A stretch of 64,000 bases of DNA from a bacterium (GCA_016125385.1 WGLV01000026.1:39809-103808); one strand, 5' to 3'; positions 32,725 to 42,066 are shown, counted from the stretch's first letter. Notes: a model not told the origin generated them from the sequence alone. Numbers and translations are program-made.

Positions 32725-35261
32725 TTCTCCTCTTTCCCCGAATCGGCTTTCGGCTCCGGCGCGGGTTTCTTTTCGCCGCCGTTGGAGGCGGGGCGTTTTT
32801 CTTTCAAGGCCACGACCGGCGCCGCGTCTTTTTCATCGCCGCGGAATTCCACTTTCTCATCCGAGCGCGATTCGTCGTCCAGCCGGGCCTCGCGATCCTT
32901 TTCCTCCCGCTTCGCGCTGGGCGGACCGGGATAGGCGATACGCTGATGCAGCGTGTGGAGAATCGATTCGGAGAACGAATCGAACAATGTATGCAGGTCG
33001 CGCAACGTCAGATCGCATTCATCGAACTGACCGTCCATGAAGCGCTCGTTGATAATCTTGCGCACCAGTTGCCGAACGTCGCGTTCCGTGGGTGTCTCCA
33101 ACAGGCGCGAGGTCGCCTCCAGCGCGTCGGCCAGCATGAGGATGGCGGTTTCGCGCGACTGGGGCTTGGGCCCGGGGTAGCGGTAATCATCTTCCTTGAT
33201 CTTGCCTTCGTTTTCTTCGTTGGCGAGCGCCTGATGATAGAAATATGACATCAGGGTGGTGCCGTGATGTTCGGGGATGAAGTTGACGATCTCCTGCGGC
33301 AGTTTATATTGCCGCGCCATTTCGATTCCATGCTTCACGTGATTGCGGATGATGAGGCAGCTCATGTTGGGCGTGATCTTGGAATGCTTGGCCTTGTCGG
33401 CGCTGGTCTGCTGGTTTTCAACGAAATACTGCGGGTTATAAATCTTGCCGATGTCGTGGTAGTAGGTTCCAACCCTCACCAGCAACGCGTTGGCGTGAAT
33501 GGCCTCGGCGGCCGATTCGGCCAGCGTGGCGACGCGCATACTGTGCTGGTACGACCCCGGCGCCTCCTGTTCGAGCCGTTGCAGCAGTTCGTTTTTCTGG
33601 CAGAGTTCAAGCAGACGCATGTCGGTGGTCTTGCCGTAAAGGTCTTCAAAAATCGGCATCAACGCGATCGACAATACCGATACCAGTACGCCGTTGACCG
33701 CCCCCCAGGCCAGCGCGACCTTGAGCGCGTCGATCTGTTCGAGGAACAGTTCAAAACTTTTCTGCTGCTGAAGGTTGATGGCGAGAATGAGAAAAGCGGC
33801 CAGCATCATCACCACGCCGCCGGCGCGGTACAGATCGCTGCGCTGGCGGATGCGCGACACGGTGTAAATGGCGCCGCACGACGTAGTCAGCGAAACCAGC
33901 GCCAGGTGAATGGGAAACGTCTGGGCGCCTTCGAGTATCAGACCGACGTACAGCGAGGTAAGACAGCATACAAACACCGCCATGCGCGGACTCGCCAGAA
34001 TGGTCAGAATCACGCCCAGGGCGCCGGTGGGAATCGCGTAACAGACGTAGCGCAGGGTATTGCGCCCCAGGTCGAGCAGCGAGAGATACTCGGCCACCCG
34101 GGTCAGCGCCAGGATGAGAATGACGCCGGCGAAGATGATCGCGACTCGCTGCGCGTTGGCCGCGATGTCTTTGTAATACGCGTGAAGATATTTGAGCAGA
34201 ACCAGCGTGAACAGCAACGCGAGGAAGAAATACCCCAGCTCGGCGATGGGCGAGATTCGCATCTGTTGATAGAGCGCCCGCAACGCCTGCATGCTGGCGG
34301 CGTCGATCACCTGATCTTTGCCGATCAGGGTTTCATCTTTGCCGACGTGAACCCGCACCGGCGCCACCCGGTCGCTGGCGGCCGCGCGGCGGGCGTTGGT
34401 CAGCTCGGCGTTATACAGAAGCGTCGGACCGGCGTACGCGGTCTGCGCCAGGTCCATCGCCAGACGCGAAGCCGCGTCGGGGCTCGGCCCACCGCCGTAG
34501 TTCGTCTTGAACAACGCTTCGAAATACTGAAAAAAGCCTTCTTCGGTCCGAATCTCGGCCAGCGTGAAGGCGACGCGTTCGCCGCCGTCTTCGCCGATCA
34601 GCGTGGCGCCCACCGCGACCTTGGGCTTTTCTTCGCCCTCCAGTTCGCCACGCAGCTTGCGAATCGGCTGGATGTTATCGACCACGCCGGTTCCCGCGGC
34701 GTCGTACACGCTCTGCAACAGCGTCGACCAGAAACCCTTTTCATCGCGCAACGTCATTAACGCTTCGGCGGTCGACAGCGGATTGGGCTCGATCTCGTAG
34801 GGTTCGTTTTCCAGTTCGACGCCGGCGCGCGCGGCGACGGCGCGCAGCCAGTCGCCGGGTTCTTCATCGGCTTCCACCGTCACCGACTGCGCGGCCTGCG
34901 CGACCGCCTGAATGGTCTGAGTCATCTTGTTCAGCGCCTGGGGGTTCGCCTGGTACACCGGGCTGACCAGCGCCTCGGCCTGTTTGCGCTGGGCCTCGGT
35001 ATTGATTTCATCGATGTATTCGAAATCGAACGGCGATGAGACCAGCCGGGGCGCGAGTTGACCGGCCTGAAAATGTTTGAGGTCTTCGGCTTCGGGCGGG
35101 CGAATCAGAAAATGAATCATCAACGTGGCGACGGTCAATACCGCCGCCATCGCGGCCCAGGGTTTGGCCTTGAGCCATAGTGGAAGATACGGCTCCAGCC
35201 AGGTGCGGCGGCCCCGGGCGGTTTTGGTTGACTTATCGGTTCCTCGCGGGTTGGCGCTCAT
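32721..35261 (-). CDS. 7TM-HD metal-dependent phosphohydrolase (PgpH/YqfF type)
   Basis: 846 residues. Layout: short cytosolic N-terminus, one helix near 33-50, an extracytoplasmic 7TMR-HDED-like domain (about 55-330), seven helices (about 340-545) and an HD domain with Y-Y-H-D-I-G-K-I near residue 600, H-S-M-R-V-A-T-L before it and I-I-R-N-H-V-K-H-G after. Related proteins hydrolyse cyclic di-AMP. The C-terminal 80 residues are charged and low-complexity. It lies 6 bp after phoH and overlaps ybeY, a conserved operon. Confidence 0.93.
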   Translation of the reverse strand: MSANPRGTDKSTKTARGRRTWLEPYLPLWLKAKPWAAMAAVLTVATLMIHFLIRPPEAEDLKHFQAGQLAPRLVSSPFDFEYIDEINTEAQRKQAEALVSPVYQANPQALNKMTQTIQAVAQAAQSVTVEADEEPGDWLRAVAARAGVELENEPYEIEPNPLSTAEALMTLRDEKGFWSTLLQSVYDAAGTGVVDNIQPIRKLRGELEGEEKPKVAVGATLIGEDGGERVAFTLAEIRTEEGFFQYFEALFKTNYGGGPSPDAASRLAMDLAQTAYAGPTLLYNAELTNARRAAASDRVAPVRVHVGKDETLIGKDQVIDAASMQALRALYQQMRISPIAELGYFFLALLFTLVLLKYLHAYYKDIAANAQRVAIIFAGVILILALTRVAEYLSLLDLGRNTLRYVCYAIPTGALGVILTILASPRMAVFVCCLTSLYVGLILEGAQTFPIHLALVSLTTSCGAIYTVSRIRQRSDLYRAGGVVMMLAAFLILAINLQQQKSFELFLEQIDALKVALAWGAVNGVLVSVLSIALMPIFEDLYGKTTDMRLLELCQKNELLQRLEQEAPGSYQHSMRVATLAESAAEAIHANALLVRVGTYYHDIGKIYNPQYFVENQQTSADKAKHSKITPNMSCLIIRNHVKHGIEMARQYKLPQEIVNFIPEHHGTTLMSYFYHQALANEENEGKIKEDDYRYPGPKPQSRETAILMLADALEATSRLLETPTERDVRQLVRKIINERFMDGQFDECDLTLRDLHTLFDSFSESILHTLHQRIAYPGPPSAKREEKDREARLDDESRSDEKVEFRGDEKDAAPVVALKEKRPASNGGEKKPAPEPKADSGKEEK

Positions 35262-35267
35262 GTCGGA

Positions 35268-36308
35268 TCAGGATGAAACGTCGCCGCCGGACGCCGGGGA
35301 CGGCGCCGGAGAGGCGGAATCTTCGCGAGGCGGTTCGCTGATGGATTCATAGGCTTCGACGATGCGCTGCACCAGCGGGTGGCGCACGATATCCTGCCGG
35401 CCCAGGCGGATGAACGAGATCCCCTCGATGCCTTCGAGCACGTGGGCCACTTCGACCAGCCCGCTTTTTCGCCCGCTGGGCAGATCGATCTGCGTCACGT
35501 CGCCGGTGATCACCGCCTTGCTGTCGAAACCGAGCCGGGTGAGAAACATCTTCATCTGTTCGGGCGTGGTGTTCTGCGCTTCGTCGAGAATGATGAACGA
35601 ATTATTCAACGTACGCCCGCGCATGTACGCCAGCGGGGCGATCTCGACCGTCCCCTGTTCCACGTAGCGTTGGGCGAGATCGGGATTCAACATGTCGTAC
35701 ATCGCGTCATAAAGCGGCCGCAGAAACGGATCGACCTTGGCGCGCAGATCGCCAGGCAGAAAGCCCAGCGACTCTCCCGCCTCGACGGCGGGACGCGCGA
35801 GAATGATGCGGCGCACGAGTTTGCGTTCCAGCGCGGTGACGGCCGCCGCGACGGCGAGATAGGTTTTGCCGGTGCCGGCGGGGCCGATGCCGAAAACAAC
35901 GTCGTTGTTGGAGATAGCGTTCAGGTAATTCCGCTGACCGGGGCTTTTGGGTTTGATAAGCCCCTTGCGGCCGCGCATCGTCCACGCGACGGGCTCGAAG
36001 CCTTGCGGGACGCCGCCGGGCGCCGCCTCGGGACGCGAGTTGATCAGAAATTCCACGTCGCGGCGGGTAACGCGCTCGCCCTGTCGAACCAGCTTGAGCA
36101 GCTCCTCAAACACGTAAACCACGTGACGCACTTCGGAGGCGTCGCCCGACACCGCGATCACGTCGCCGCGCGCCACGATGCGCGCTTTGAAATGAGCCTG
36201 CAATATACGCAGATTTTCATCGCGGGAACCGAAGAGTTCCTGGCTTTCTTCAATATTGATCAGTTGAATGGAATGTTGGACCTGTTGGTCTTTTACCGGA
36301 ACTTGCAT
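35268..36308 (-). CDS. phoH: PhoH-like ATPase
   Basis: 346 residues. N-terminal about 100 residues form a KH-like region (L-R-I-L-Q-A-H-F-K-A-R-I-V-A-R-G near 32-47). The P-loop ATPase follows: Walker A G-P-A-G-T-G-K-T near 140-147, R-P-A-V-E-A-G-E-S-L-G-F-L-P-G-D near 172, Walker B F-I-I-L-D-E-A-Q-N near 240, T-G-D-V-T-Q-I-D-L near 270. PhoH proteins are RNA-linked helicase/ATPases often next to ybeY, as here. The start is a plausible ATG at 36308. Confidence 0.95.
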   Translation of the reverse strand: MQVPVKDQQVQHSIQLINIEESQELFGSRDENLRILQAHFKARIVARGDVIAVSGDASEVRHVVYVFEELLKLVRQGERVTRRDVEFLINSRPEAAPGGVPQGFEPVAWTMRGRKGLIKPKSPGQRNYLNAISNNDVVFGIGPAGTGKTYLAVAAAVTALERKLVRRIILARPAVEAGESLGFLPGDLRAKVDPFLRPLYDAMYDMLNPDLAQRYVEQGTVEIAPLAYMRGRTLNNSFIILDEAQNTTPEQMKMFLTRLGFDSKAVITGDVTQIDLPSGRKSGLVEVAHVLEGIEGISFIRLGRQDIVRHPLVQRIVEAYESISEPPREDSASPAPSPASGGDVSS

Positions 36309-36568
36309 AAGGGTTTCGATCGATCCAGAAAATAAAAACGGTGGCGCGTGTTATCGCGCTTTTGAATGGGCGTGGATGGATATAGAGGCGTGGTTCGTAC
36401 GCGCGCAAGGGCGTACGCCGAAGCGCGATCCGGTTCGCCGGCCCGTTCCAGGCGGGCGAGGAACTCATGGATGGCCTGAGACGCCCGGCGGGCGATCCAG
36501 CGGAAAATCGGATACAACGGACGACTCGGAGGCTGGGCTCCGTCAGAGTCACACAGCGTTTCGTTCAT
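36293..36568 (-). CDS. Doubtful small hypothetical protein upstream of phoH
   Basis: 91 codons from an ATG at 36568 (M-N-E-T-L-C-D-S-D), overlapping the phoH start by 16 bp. The first 55 residues look protein-like (Y-P-I-F-R-W-I-A-R-R-A-S-Q-A-I-H-E-F-L-A), with GC-rich third positions. The tail is basic and less convincing. There is no clear ribosome site. It may be a real small gene or an open frame in the phoH leader. Confidence 0.3.
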   Translation of the reverse strand: MNETLCDSDGAQPPSRPLYPIFRWIARRASQAIHEFLARLERAGEPDRASAYALARVRTTPLYPSTPIQKRDNTRHRFYFLDRSKPLCKFR

Positions 36569-36767
36569 GGTTTGGAGTCTATCATCCCGCAAAATACTGT
36601 CAATAAAGAATTACGAAAGGAATCCGCATTCTTTTCGTAAGTTATTATACCATACTTTCAATGAATCCAAGCATCCCGGGTTTCTGACGGCAGGCGGAGT
36701 CAGGCGTTCACGTCCCGGAAACCGCGCCTGAACCCGAATCATTCTCGAGAAAGAAGGACGCCGCATC

Positions 36768-37028
36768 ATGATGCATATGAGCCACATGGATCTCGGATTT
36801 CTGTTGCCGTTACGCTTACTTCCTATGCTCATCACGATTATCCCGTTGATTTTACTGCTTTTCGTATACTCCAGCATCAAGCGGCTCGAACAAAAGGTCG
36901 ACTGGCTGCTGGCCGAGCAGAATCAACAGCCCGCTCAACAACCAATCCATCAACCACACCAGCAAACCGGCCAGACGCCGCCTCAACAGCCGCCGCAGGC
37001 GCCGCCCCAGCCCAACGTGAATTCATAA
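36768..37028 (+). CDS. Small membrane protein with Gln/Pro-rich tail
   Basis: 86 residues. A Met/His-rich start (M-M-H-M-S-H-M) leads to one or two hydrophobic segments near 9-35 (L-I-T-I-I-P-L-I-L-L-L-F-V-Y), then a short coiled helix R-L-E-Q-K-V-D-W-L-L and a disordered tail rich in Gln, Pro and His. AAGGA precedes the ATG. No family is recognised. The next gene, at 37075, has the same plan without the tail. Confidence 0.65.
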   Translation: MMHMSHMDLGFLLPLRLLPMLITIIPLILLLFVYSSIKRLEQKVDWLLAEQNQQPAQQPIHQPHQQTGQTPPQQPPQAPPQPNVNS

Positions 37029-37074
37029 CCGGTTGATCGAAACATCGAAACGAAAGAGATAAGGACGCTCACTC

Positions 37075-37227
37075 ATGAATGTTACATTTTTCGGATTGCT
37101 TTTCATGGTTCCCATCATGGCCGCGTATCTGGCCCTCTACCTGGCGCCGATGATTCTCGCCATTCTGGTTTTTGTCCGGGTTCGAGAAGTCGAGCGCAAA
37201 TTGGACCTTTATCTCCGGCGGCGGTAA
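37075..37227 (+). CDS. Tiny membrane protein related in layout to its upstream neighbour
   Basis: 50 residues: M-N-V-T-F-F-G-L-L-F-M at the start, hydrophobic to about residue 35, then V-R-E-V-E-R-K-L-D-L-Y-L-R-R-R to the stop. The short helix copies R-L-E-Q-K-V-D-W-L-L of the preceding protein in position and pattern. AAGGA lies 10 nt before the ATG. Codon use is coding-like (GC-rich third positions). Both are likely single-helix proteins made from one message. Confidence 0.6.
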   Translation: MNVTFFGLLFMVPIMAAYLALYLAPMILAILVFVRVREVERKLDLYLRRR

Positions 37228-37418
37228 CGATTCAGGTTGACGCCCGGCTGAAAAGCCCGTCGCTTTCCCTTCGTTTCCCGCCCGCTTGCGGTACAATTTT
37301 TAATCCAACATCGCTTCCATTATTGAAAAGCGATACGGCCCGGTCCGGCGGCGCGCGGCGCGGCTGAATCGGGCGTTCGCGGGTAAGCGAACTCAATCAT
37401 CATGGAGCCGTCAAAATC

Positions 37419-38492
37419 ATGCAAAAAAAACGCGCGGCCATAATGGGCGCGACGGGCGTCGCGGGTCAACAGTTCATCGAAGCTCTGCTGGGGCATCCCT
37501 GGTTTGAGATCACCGGTCTTTACGCGTCTCAGCGTTCCGCCGGAAAACCCTACGGCGAAGCGGCGGTGTGGCATTCTCCCACTCCCCTGCCCAACGACAT
37601 CGCCGATACCACGGTGAAACTGATCGAAGACGGCCTGAACGACCTGGACGGCATCGACGTGGTGTTCTCCGCGCTGCCTTCCGAGGTCGCTGAAGAGATC
37701 GAGGGTAAATACGCTCAACACAAACCCGTCATCAGCACCGCTTCGGCGTATCGCTATTTCGACGACACCCCCATTCTGGTTCCTGAAGTCAACGCCGATC
37801 ACGCCCCGCTGATTGAAAAACAGCGCAAAGAGCGCGGCTGGAAGGGCTTCGTGGTTCCCGGCCCCAACTGCACGACGATGGGCCTGATCATTTCGCTCAA
37901 ACCGCTTTACGAACAGTTCGGCGTCAAAAGCGTCTTCATGACTTCGATGCAGGCGCTGTCGGGCGCCGGGTATCCGGGCGTCCCCAGTCTGGACATCGTC
38001 GATAACGTGATTCCCTTCATCTCCAAAGAAGAAGGCAAGGTGGTGAAAGAAACCGTCAAGTCGCTGGGCGTGCTTGAAAAAGGCTCGATCGTCCCCGCGC
38101 CGTTTCCGGTGAGCTGCACCTGTACGCGCGTGGCCACCATCGACGGTCACTTTCTCTCGATCTTCGTCCAGACTGAAAAGCCTTGTACGCCTGAAGACTA
38201 CGTCGCGGCGGTCAAATCATACAACGCCAAATGCGCGGCTCGATTCGGCGAGTTGCCATCCGCGCCCAAGTCGACGATCGTTGTGAAAACCGAAGACAAC
38301 CGCCCGCAGCCCCGCCTCGACCGCGAACTGGGCGGAGGCATGTCGACGGTGATCGGACGCATCCGTCAGGATGAAGTCCACGGCGCTCATGGCCTGAAGT
38401 ATTGCGCGCTGTCGCACAACACCAAGCGCGGCGCGGCCAAGGGCGAGTTGATGGCGGCGGAATATCTCATGAAGCAGGGGTATATCGAATGA
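37419..38492 (+). CDS. asd: Aspartate-semialdehyde dehydrogenase, archaeal/fungal-type
   Basis: 357 residues. It reduces aspartyl phosphate to the semialdehyde for lysine, threonine, methionine and diaminopimelate. The NADP site is I-M-G-A-T-G-V-A-G-Q-Q-F near 8-19. The catalytic Cys lies in P-G-P-N-C-T-T-M near residue 150, and Q-A-L-S-G-A-G-Y-P-G near 178 is typical of the archaeal/fungal (TIGR00978-like) branch. It lies 4 bp over the next small gene. No lysC or dapA is adjacent. Confidence 0.92.
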   Translation: MQKKRAAIMGATGVAGQQFIEALLGHPWFEITGLYASQRSAGKPYGEAAVWHSPTPLPNDIADTTVKLIEDGLNDLDGIDVVFSALPSEVAEEIEGKYAQHKPVISTASAYRYFDDTPILVPEVNADHAPLIEKQRKERGWKGFVVPGPNCTTMGLIISLKPLYEQFGVKSVFMTSMQALSGAGYPGVPSLDIVDNVIPFISKEEGKVVKETVKSLGVLEKGSIVPAPFPVSCTCTRVATIDGHFLSIFVQTEKPCTPEDYVAAVKSYNAKCAARFGELPSAPKSTIVVKTEDNRPQPRLDRELGGGMSTVIGRIRQDEVHGAHGLKYCALSHNTKRGAAKGELMAAEYLMKQGYIE

Positions 38493-38755
38493 TGACGGAA
38501 GTTCTCGACATCTCTCGCGACGATCTCGTCCGGATTCTGGGCGCTCATGTGGTGGAACGGGCGGAGGCTCTTTCCGAAGACGCCTTTCAGGACCGCAAGT
38601 GGAACCGGCTGACCGATCTGCTCCGGGCCTATGAAAAACTTTATCACACCCCGTTGTTTGAAGCGCGCCGAGGCTTTCTGCTGGGGCTCGACGACGAACT
38701 GAAGGTGACGCTGGTTCGTCACATCTTCGATCAACAGAACGTTAAAAGCATCTGA
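38489..38755 (+). CDS. Small hypothetical protein coupled to asd
   Basis: 88 residues (M-M-T-E-V-L-D-I-S-R-D-D-L-V-R-I-L-G). Its ATG overlaps the asd stop (ATGA, 38489-38492), so it is translated with asd. It is mostly helical and charged, with no cysteine or membrane segment, and ends V-R-H-I-F-D-Q-Q-N-V-K-S-I. No family is recognised. A longer upstream frame inside asd is not used. A terminator follows. Confidence 0.65.
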   Translation: MMTEVLDISRDDLVRILGAHVVERAEALSEDAFQDRKWNRLTDLLRAYEKLYHTPLFEARRGFLLGLDDELKVTLVRHIFDQQNVKSI

Positions 38756-38785
38756 CCCGAACTTCTCGATTTCAGTGCGAACACG

Positions 38786-38819
38786 CCGCCGGTGGAGACC
38801 TTCTCACCCGGCGGTTTTT
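38786..38819 (+). terminator. Rho-independent terminator after the asd operon
   Basis: CCGCCGGTG (38786-38794) pairs with CACCCGGCGG (38805-38814) with one bulged base, followed by TTTTT (38815-38819). Confidence 0.85.
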
Positions 38820-38927
38820 CGTTACGCCGCCATGACGGAAATCGAGCGTCGCGGCGAAAATCGGTATACTATAAGAGTTATAATAATTTTGAAAACCAGA
38901 GAGAACTCCACTCAAAGGGGATAGATC

Positions 38928-41474
38928 ATGAAAAAGTTTCTCCTCATCGGCGGCGCCGTGATTCTTATACTCGTTCTGGTGGTTGGTGGCGTAGGATTCT
39001 ATTACTGGCAATCCATCGCCGCGTCCATGGTGAAGTCGAAACTCGAATCGCTTTACGGACTCAAACTCGAATACGACGGGCTCAGCATCAACCCCGCCAC
39101 CCGTTCGCTCACCATGTCGAAGGTCCGCGTGCTCGATATCAAAAATCTGGATGCCGGGCCGCTGTTCAACGCCGATTCGCTCTCGGTGTGGGGAGACTTC
39201 GGCGAAGACTCGACGCCCAAGGTGTTGCGGTTGCAGACGGAAGGCTTTCACGTGGAGGTCAAACAACTCTCGGGCGGCGAATTTCCCCTCGCGGTAGTGG
39301 CGAAGCGGCTCATGCCCGCGCTTGACCTCGCCGCGGCGCTGGGCGTCTCTCCAAACGACAAAGCCGACAAGACGTGGTTCGTTATCGATTTCGGCCTGCT
39401 TGATTACGACATCGACGGGGGAAGCGTGCGCATGAAAAACGCCGCCATCCGCCGCGATTCCGCCAACGCAGAGCCGTTTCTGGCGCTGGGCGCGCTCGAC
39501 GCGAAAAACCTGAGCGGCGGAAAACCGCTGACCGCCACCGCCTCGGGCCTTCGGCTGCGCGGCATCGAAACCGGCCCGGATCAGTACGACTTTATGACGC
39601 CCTACAAGGCGTATCAGAAACTGGCGGGCGGCTCCGGCGAATCGAAAACGCCCACGCCGATGGGTTCGATTCAATTGAGCGACGCCATCATCGCCGTAGC
39701 GCCCAATAACGGCAAACCCGACTCGCCCTCGGGCGTCGAAATCGCCTTCAAACAAGCCGATTTCGATGGCAAAAACATTAAACTGCAATCATTCTCGCTG
39801 AAAGAACAAGGACAGCCGCTGGTCGAAGCCAACCGGGCCGATGTGTCGCTGAGCGACGACATGAGCGTCCGCTCGATCGCGCTGGATACACCCAGAGCGA
39901 TGGTCAGAGGCGAGGGCGACGGATCGAATCTGGGCCGCGCGCAAAAGCGGTTGAACAGCATCGCGGCGGCGTTTTCAAACGGCGATAAGAAAGCGTCCGG
40001 TGCGGCGAAGAGCGCCCCCCTGCCCGCCGTGAAAGCCTCGAACCTGACGCTGAACGCGATCCCCGCCGACGGCCAGCCTTCCTCGCCCGGCGCGGTGGAA
40101 GTCACGCTCAAGAATCTCGATTTCAACGGGACTTCCGCCGAGGCGCAGGGGCTGGAGGTCAAGGAAAAAGGCGAGACGCTGGTCAAGACGATTCAGATGA
40201 AAGCCGGGTTGAGCGCCGATGGCTCGCTCAACTCGCTGGACCTGGATTCACCGCAGGCGATGTTGCGCGAAGACGCCTCGGGGCTGAATCTGGCGCGGGC
40301 TCAACAACGGCTGACCGCCCTCGCGGGGGCGCTGTCAAGCGATAAGAAAACCGCCTCGAAAGAAAGCGGCGCGCTGCAACACCTTATCGCGGGCAACATT
40401 CAGTTGGAATATTGGAAAGACGGCGCCAAGTTGAATGAAATTCAGCTCGAAAGCATCGGGCTCGACTCGAAAACGCGCGACGTCTCTCTGAAAAACCTGT
40501 CGTTCCACCCCACCAGCGATTCAAGCGTCGACCTGCCTGAGATTACCGGCGTGCTCAGCGCGGAAGGCTTCAGCGCCATCGACACCCTGACCGTGCAGGC
40601 CCCCGTGGTTAAAGGTTATTTCGACGCCAACGCCTCTCAACCGTTCGATTCGCTGGAATCGTGGCTGACGGCGCCGACGGCGCTTTCGGGCGACGGCGCG
40701 AAAAAGAGCGACCGCCCGCTGTCGATCCGCTCGTTTGAAATCCGCGCGGCGCGAGTACAGCTGGAAGACCGGCGCGTCTCGCCCGCCATCGAGCACATCT
40801 TCGATCCGATCGATCTGACCTGGACCAATCTCGTCCTGTCTGAAAAACCGCCGATGGGCGCCATTCAGGCTTCCGCCGCGGTTCAGGCTCCAAGTCAGGG
40901 AACCGCGAAAATCGACGGCAAACTGGCCCCCTCCTTCTCGCCGCTCAACATGGACGCGCAGATCGACGCCTCCGTCTCCGACCTGACCGCCTACCTGCCC
41001 TATTATCAGGGCGCGCTGCCGGTCGCCATCACCTCGGGCGGACTCGCGATCTCCGGCAAGGTTCCCATCAAGGATGACAAGATCGACGCGCTGGTCGACG
41101 TCACGCTCAAACAGCCCGTGCTGGCGGGCGCGGGCAAGACGCTGCCCGACCAGATGAAGGCCGACATCGCCATTCAGGCGGTGAACGGAATGAAAGACGC
41201 CAACGGCGACATCGTCATCAAACAAAACCGGATCACCGGCGACCTGAGCGATCCCCAGTTCGAGCCGGGCGTAACCATCTTTGAAGTGCTGGGTAAAAAT
41301 ATTCTGCAGCGGGTGATGAGCGTTCCGGGCATGCTGACCCACCCGGTCGAGACGACGAAGAACCTGATCGAAGGTGCGGCGGGAACGGCGCAAGGCGCGG
41401 TGGGCGGCGTGATGGGCGGATTAAAATCGCTCTTCGGCGGCGGAGCGAGCCAACCCGAAAACGCCACTCAGTGA
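38928..41474 (+). CDS. AsmA-like envelope protein with internal repeats
   Basis: 848 residues. An N-terminal helix (L-I-G-G-A-V-I-L-I-L-V-L-V-V-G-G near 5-20) anchors a long periplasmic beta-rich body. The start, L-E-S-L-Y-G-L-K-L-E-Y-D-G-L-S-I-N, fits AsmA/DUF748 proteins, which bridge or shape the envelope and may carry lipids. Two units of about 120 residues repeat near 245-360 and 370-480. Each runs x-P-S/P-G-x-V-E-x, then a lipid-like strand, L-D-x-P-x-A-M-x-R, ending G-x-N-L-x-R-A-Q-x-R-L. The C-terminus has a Gly-rich amphipathic tail. It stands alone. Confidence 0.75.
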   Translation: MKKFLLIGGAVILILVLVVGGVGFYYWQSIAASMVKSKLESLYGLKLEYDGLSINPATRSLTMSKVRVLDIKNLDAGPLFNADSLSVWGDFGEDSTPKVLRLQTEGFHVEVKQLSGGEFPLAVVAKRLMPALDLAAALGVSPNDKADKTWFVIDFGLLDYDIDGGSVRMKNAAIRRDSANAEPFLALGALDAKNLSGGKPLTATASGLRLRGIETGPDQYDFMTPYKAYQKLAGGSGESKTPTPMGSIQLSDAIIAVAPNNGKPDSPSGVEIAFKQADFDGKNIKLQSFSLKEQGQPLVEANRADVSLSDDMSVRSIALDTPRAMVRGEGDGSNLGRAQKRLNSIAAAFSNGDKKASGAAKSAPLPAVKASNLTLNAIPADGQPSSPGAVEVTLKNLDFNGTSAEAQGLEVKEKGETLVKTIQMKAGLSADGSLNSLDLDSPQAMLREDASGLNLARAQQRLTALAGALSSDKKTASKESGALQHLIAGNIQLEYWKDGAKLNEIQLESIGLDSKTRDVSLKNLSFHPTSDSSVDLPEITGVLSAEGFSAIDTLTVQAPVVKGYFDANASQPFDSLESWLTAPTALSGDGAKKSDRPLSIRSFEIRAARVQLEDRRVSPAIEHIFDPIDLTWTNLVLSEKPPMGAIQASAAVQAPSQGTAKIDGKLAPSFSPLNMDAQIDASVSDLTAYLPYYQGALPVAITSGGLAISGKVPIKDDKIDALVDVTLKQPVLAGAGKTLPDQMKADIAIQAVNGMKDANGDIVIKQNRITGDLSDPQFEPGVTIFEVLGKNILQRVMSVPGMLTHPVETTKNLIEGAAGTAQGAVGGVMGGLKSLFGGGASQPENATQ

Positions 41475-41536
41475 CGGGCAGCGCCCGCTGCCGGGTCTTT
41501 GAGTTGTACGCGTCTATCGCTCGCGGAGGCGCAAGA

Positions 41537-41761
41537 GATCGATAAACGTTTCCTCCCCCAAGATGGGGGAGGTGAGGAGGGGGTTGACCGGCTGCGTGGC
41601 GGACAGTACCCGTTGCCCGTCTTTTGGGATATTCGCCCTTGGCGCTCACGTTGGTCGCGGAGGTGGGCACGATCGATAAACGTTTCCTCCCCCAAGATGG
41701 GGGAGGTGAGGAGGGGGTTGACCGGCTGCGTGGCGGACAGTATCCGCTGTCTGTCTTTGGA
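41537..41761. repeat. Two direct copies of a ~91-bp repeat with a C/G-rich hairpin
   Basis: Copy 1 (41537-41627) and copy 2 (41671-41761), 134 bp apart, are almost identical, starting GATCGATAAACG. Each contains CCTCCCCCA-AGA-TGGGGGAGG, a 9-bp perfect stem (41552-41572 in copy 1). Weaker similarity extends about 17 bp further upstream of each. This looks like a REP-like or small non-autonomous element. Confidence 0.85.
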
Positions 41762-42036
41762 TTATACGTATTTATCGGCCTCGTTGAGCCTGATGTAAAA
41801 TCGATTGAGCAACGTGTTTGGAATCTTGAGAACCAAGAAGCGTTGGTTCTACTTCAACAATTCATTGAACAGGCATGATTGGTTGCAGGGGCGCGTCGCA
41901 CGCGCCCTTAGCTTTATCCCGGTCCAATTCGAGTACACGAATATTGGCGAATGCCCCCCAAAATTTCAGCCTCCTTTCGTGGCATTCGTTCATTTCGTTC
42001 TAAAAACCTCCAATCAGCAAGGTGTAAGGTCAAAGA

Positions 42037-42066
42037 TTGAACCAATTCTTTATCAGGCGATATAAT
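42037..42066 (+). promoter_or_regulatory. Promoter of the parDE-like locus
   Basis: TTGAAC (42037-42042), 18 bp, TATAAT (42061-42066), a strong sigma70 match about 32 bp before the antitoxin ATG. Confidence 0.6.

Noticed and set aside
33264..34760. 498-codon plus-strand frame over the 7TM-HD gene
   Set aside because: Shadow; the minus-strand gene has an HD motif and conserved operon neighbours.
35379..36335. 318-codon plus-strand frame over phoH
   Set aside because: Shadow of phoH, which has Walker motifs.
41624..41878. Short frames through the 41.5-kb repeats
   Set aside because: They repeat the same peptide because of the DNA repeat and do not match codon bias.
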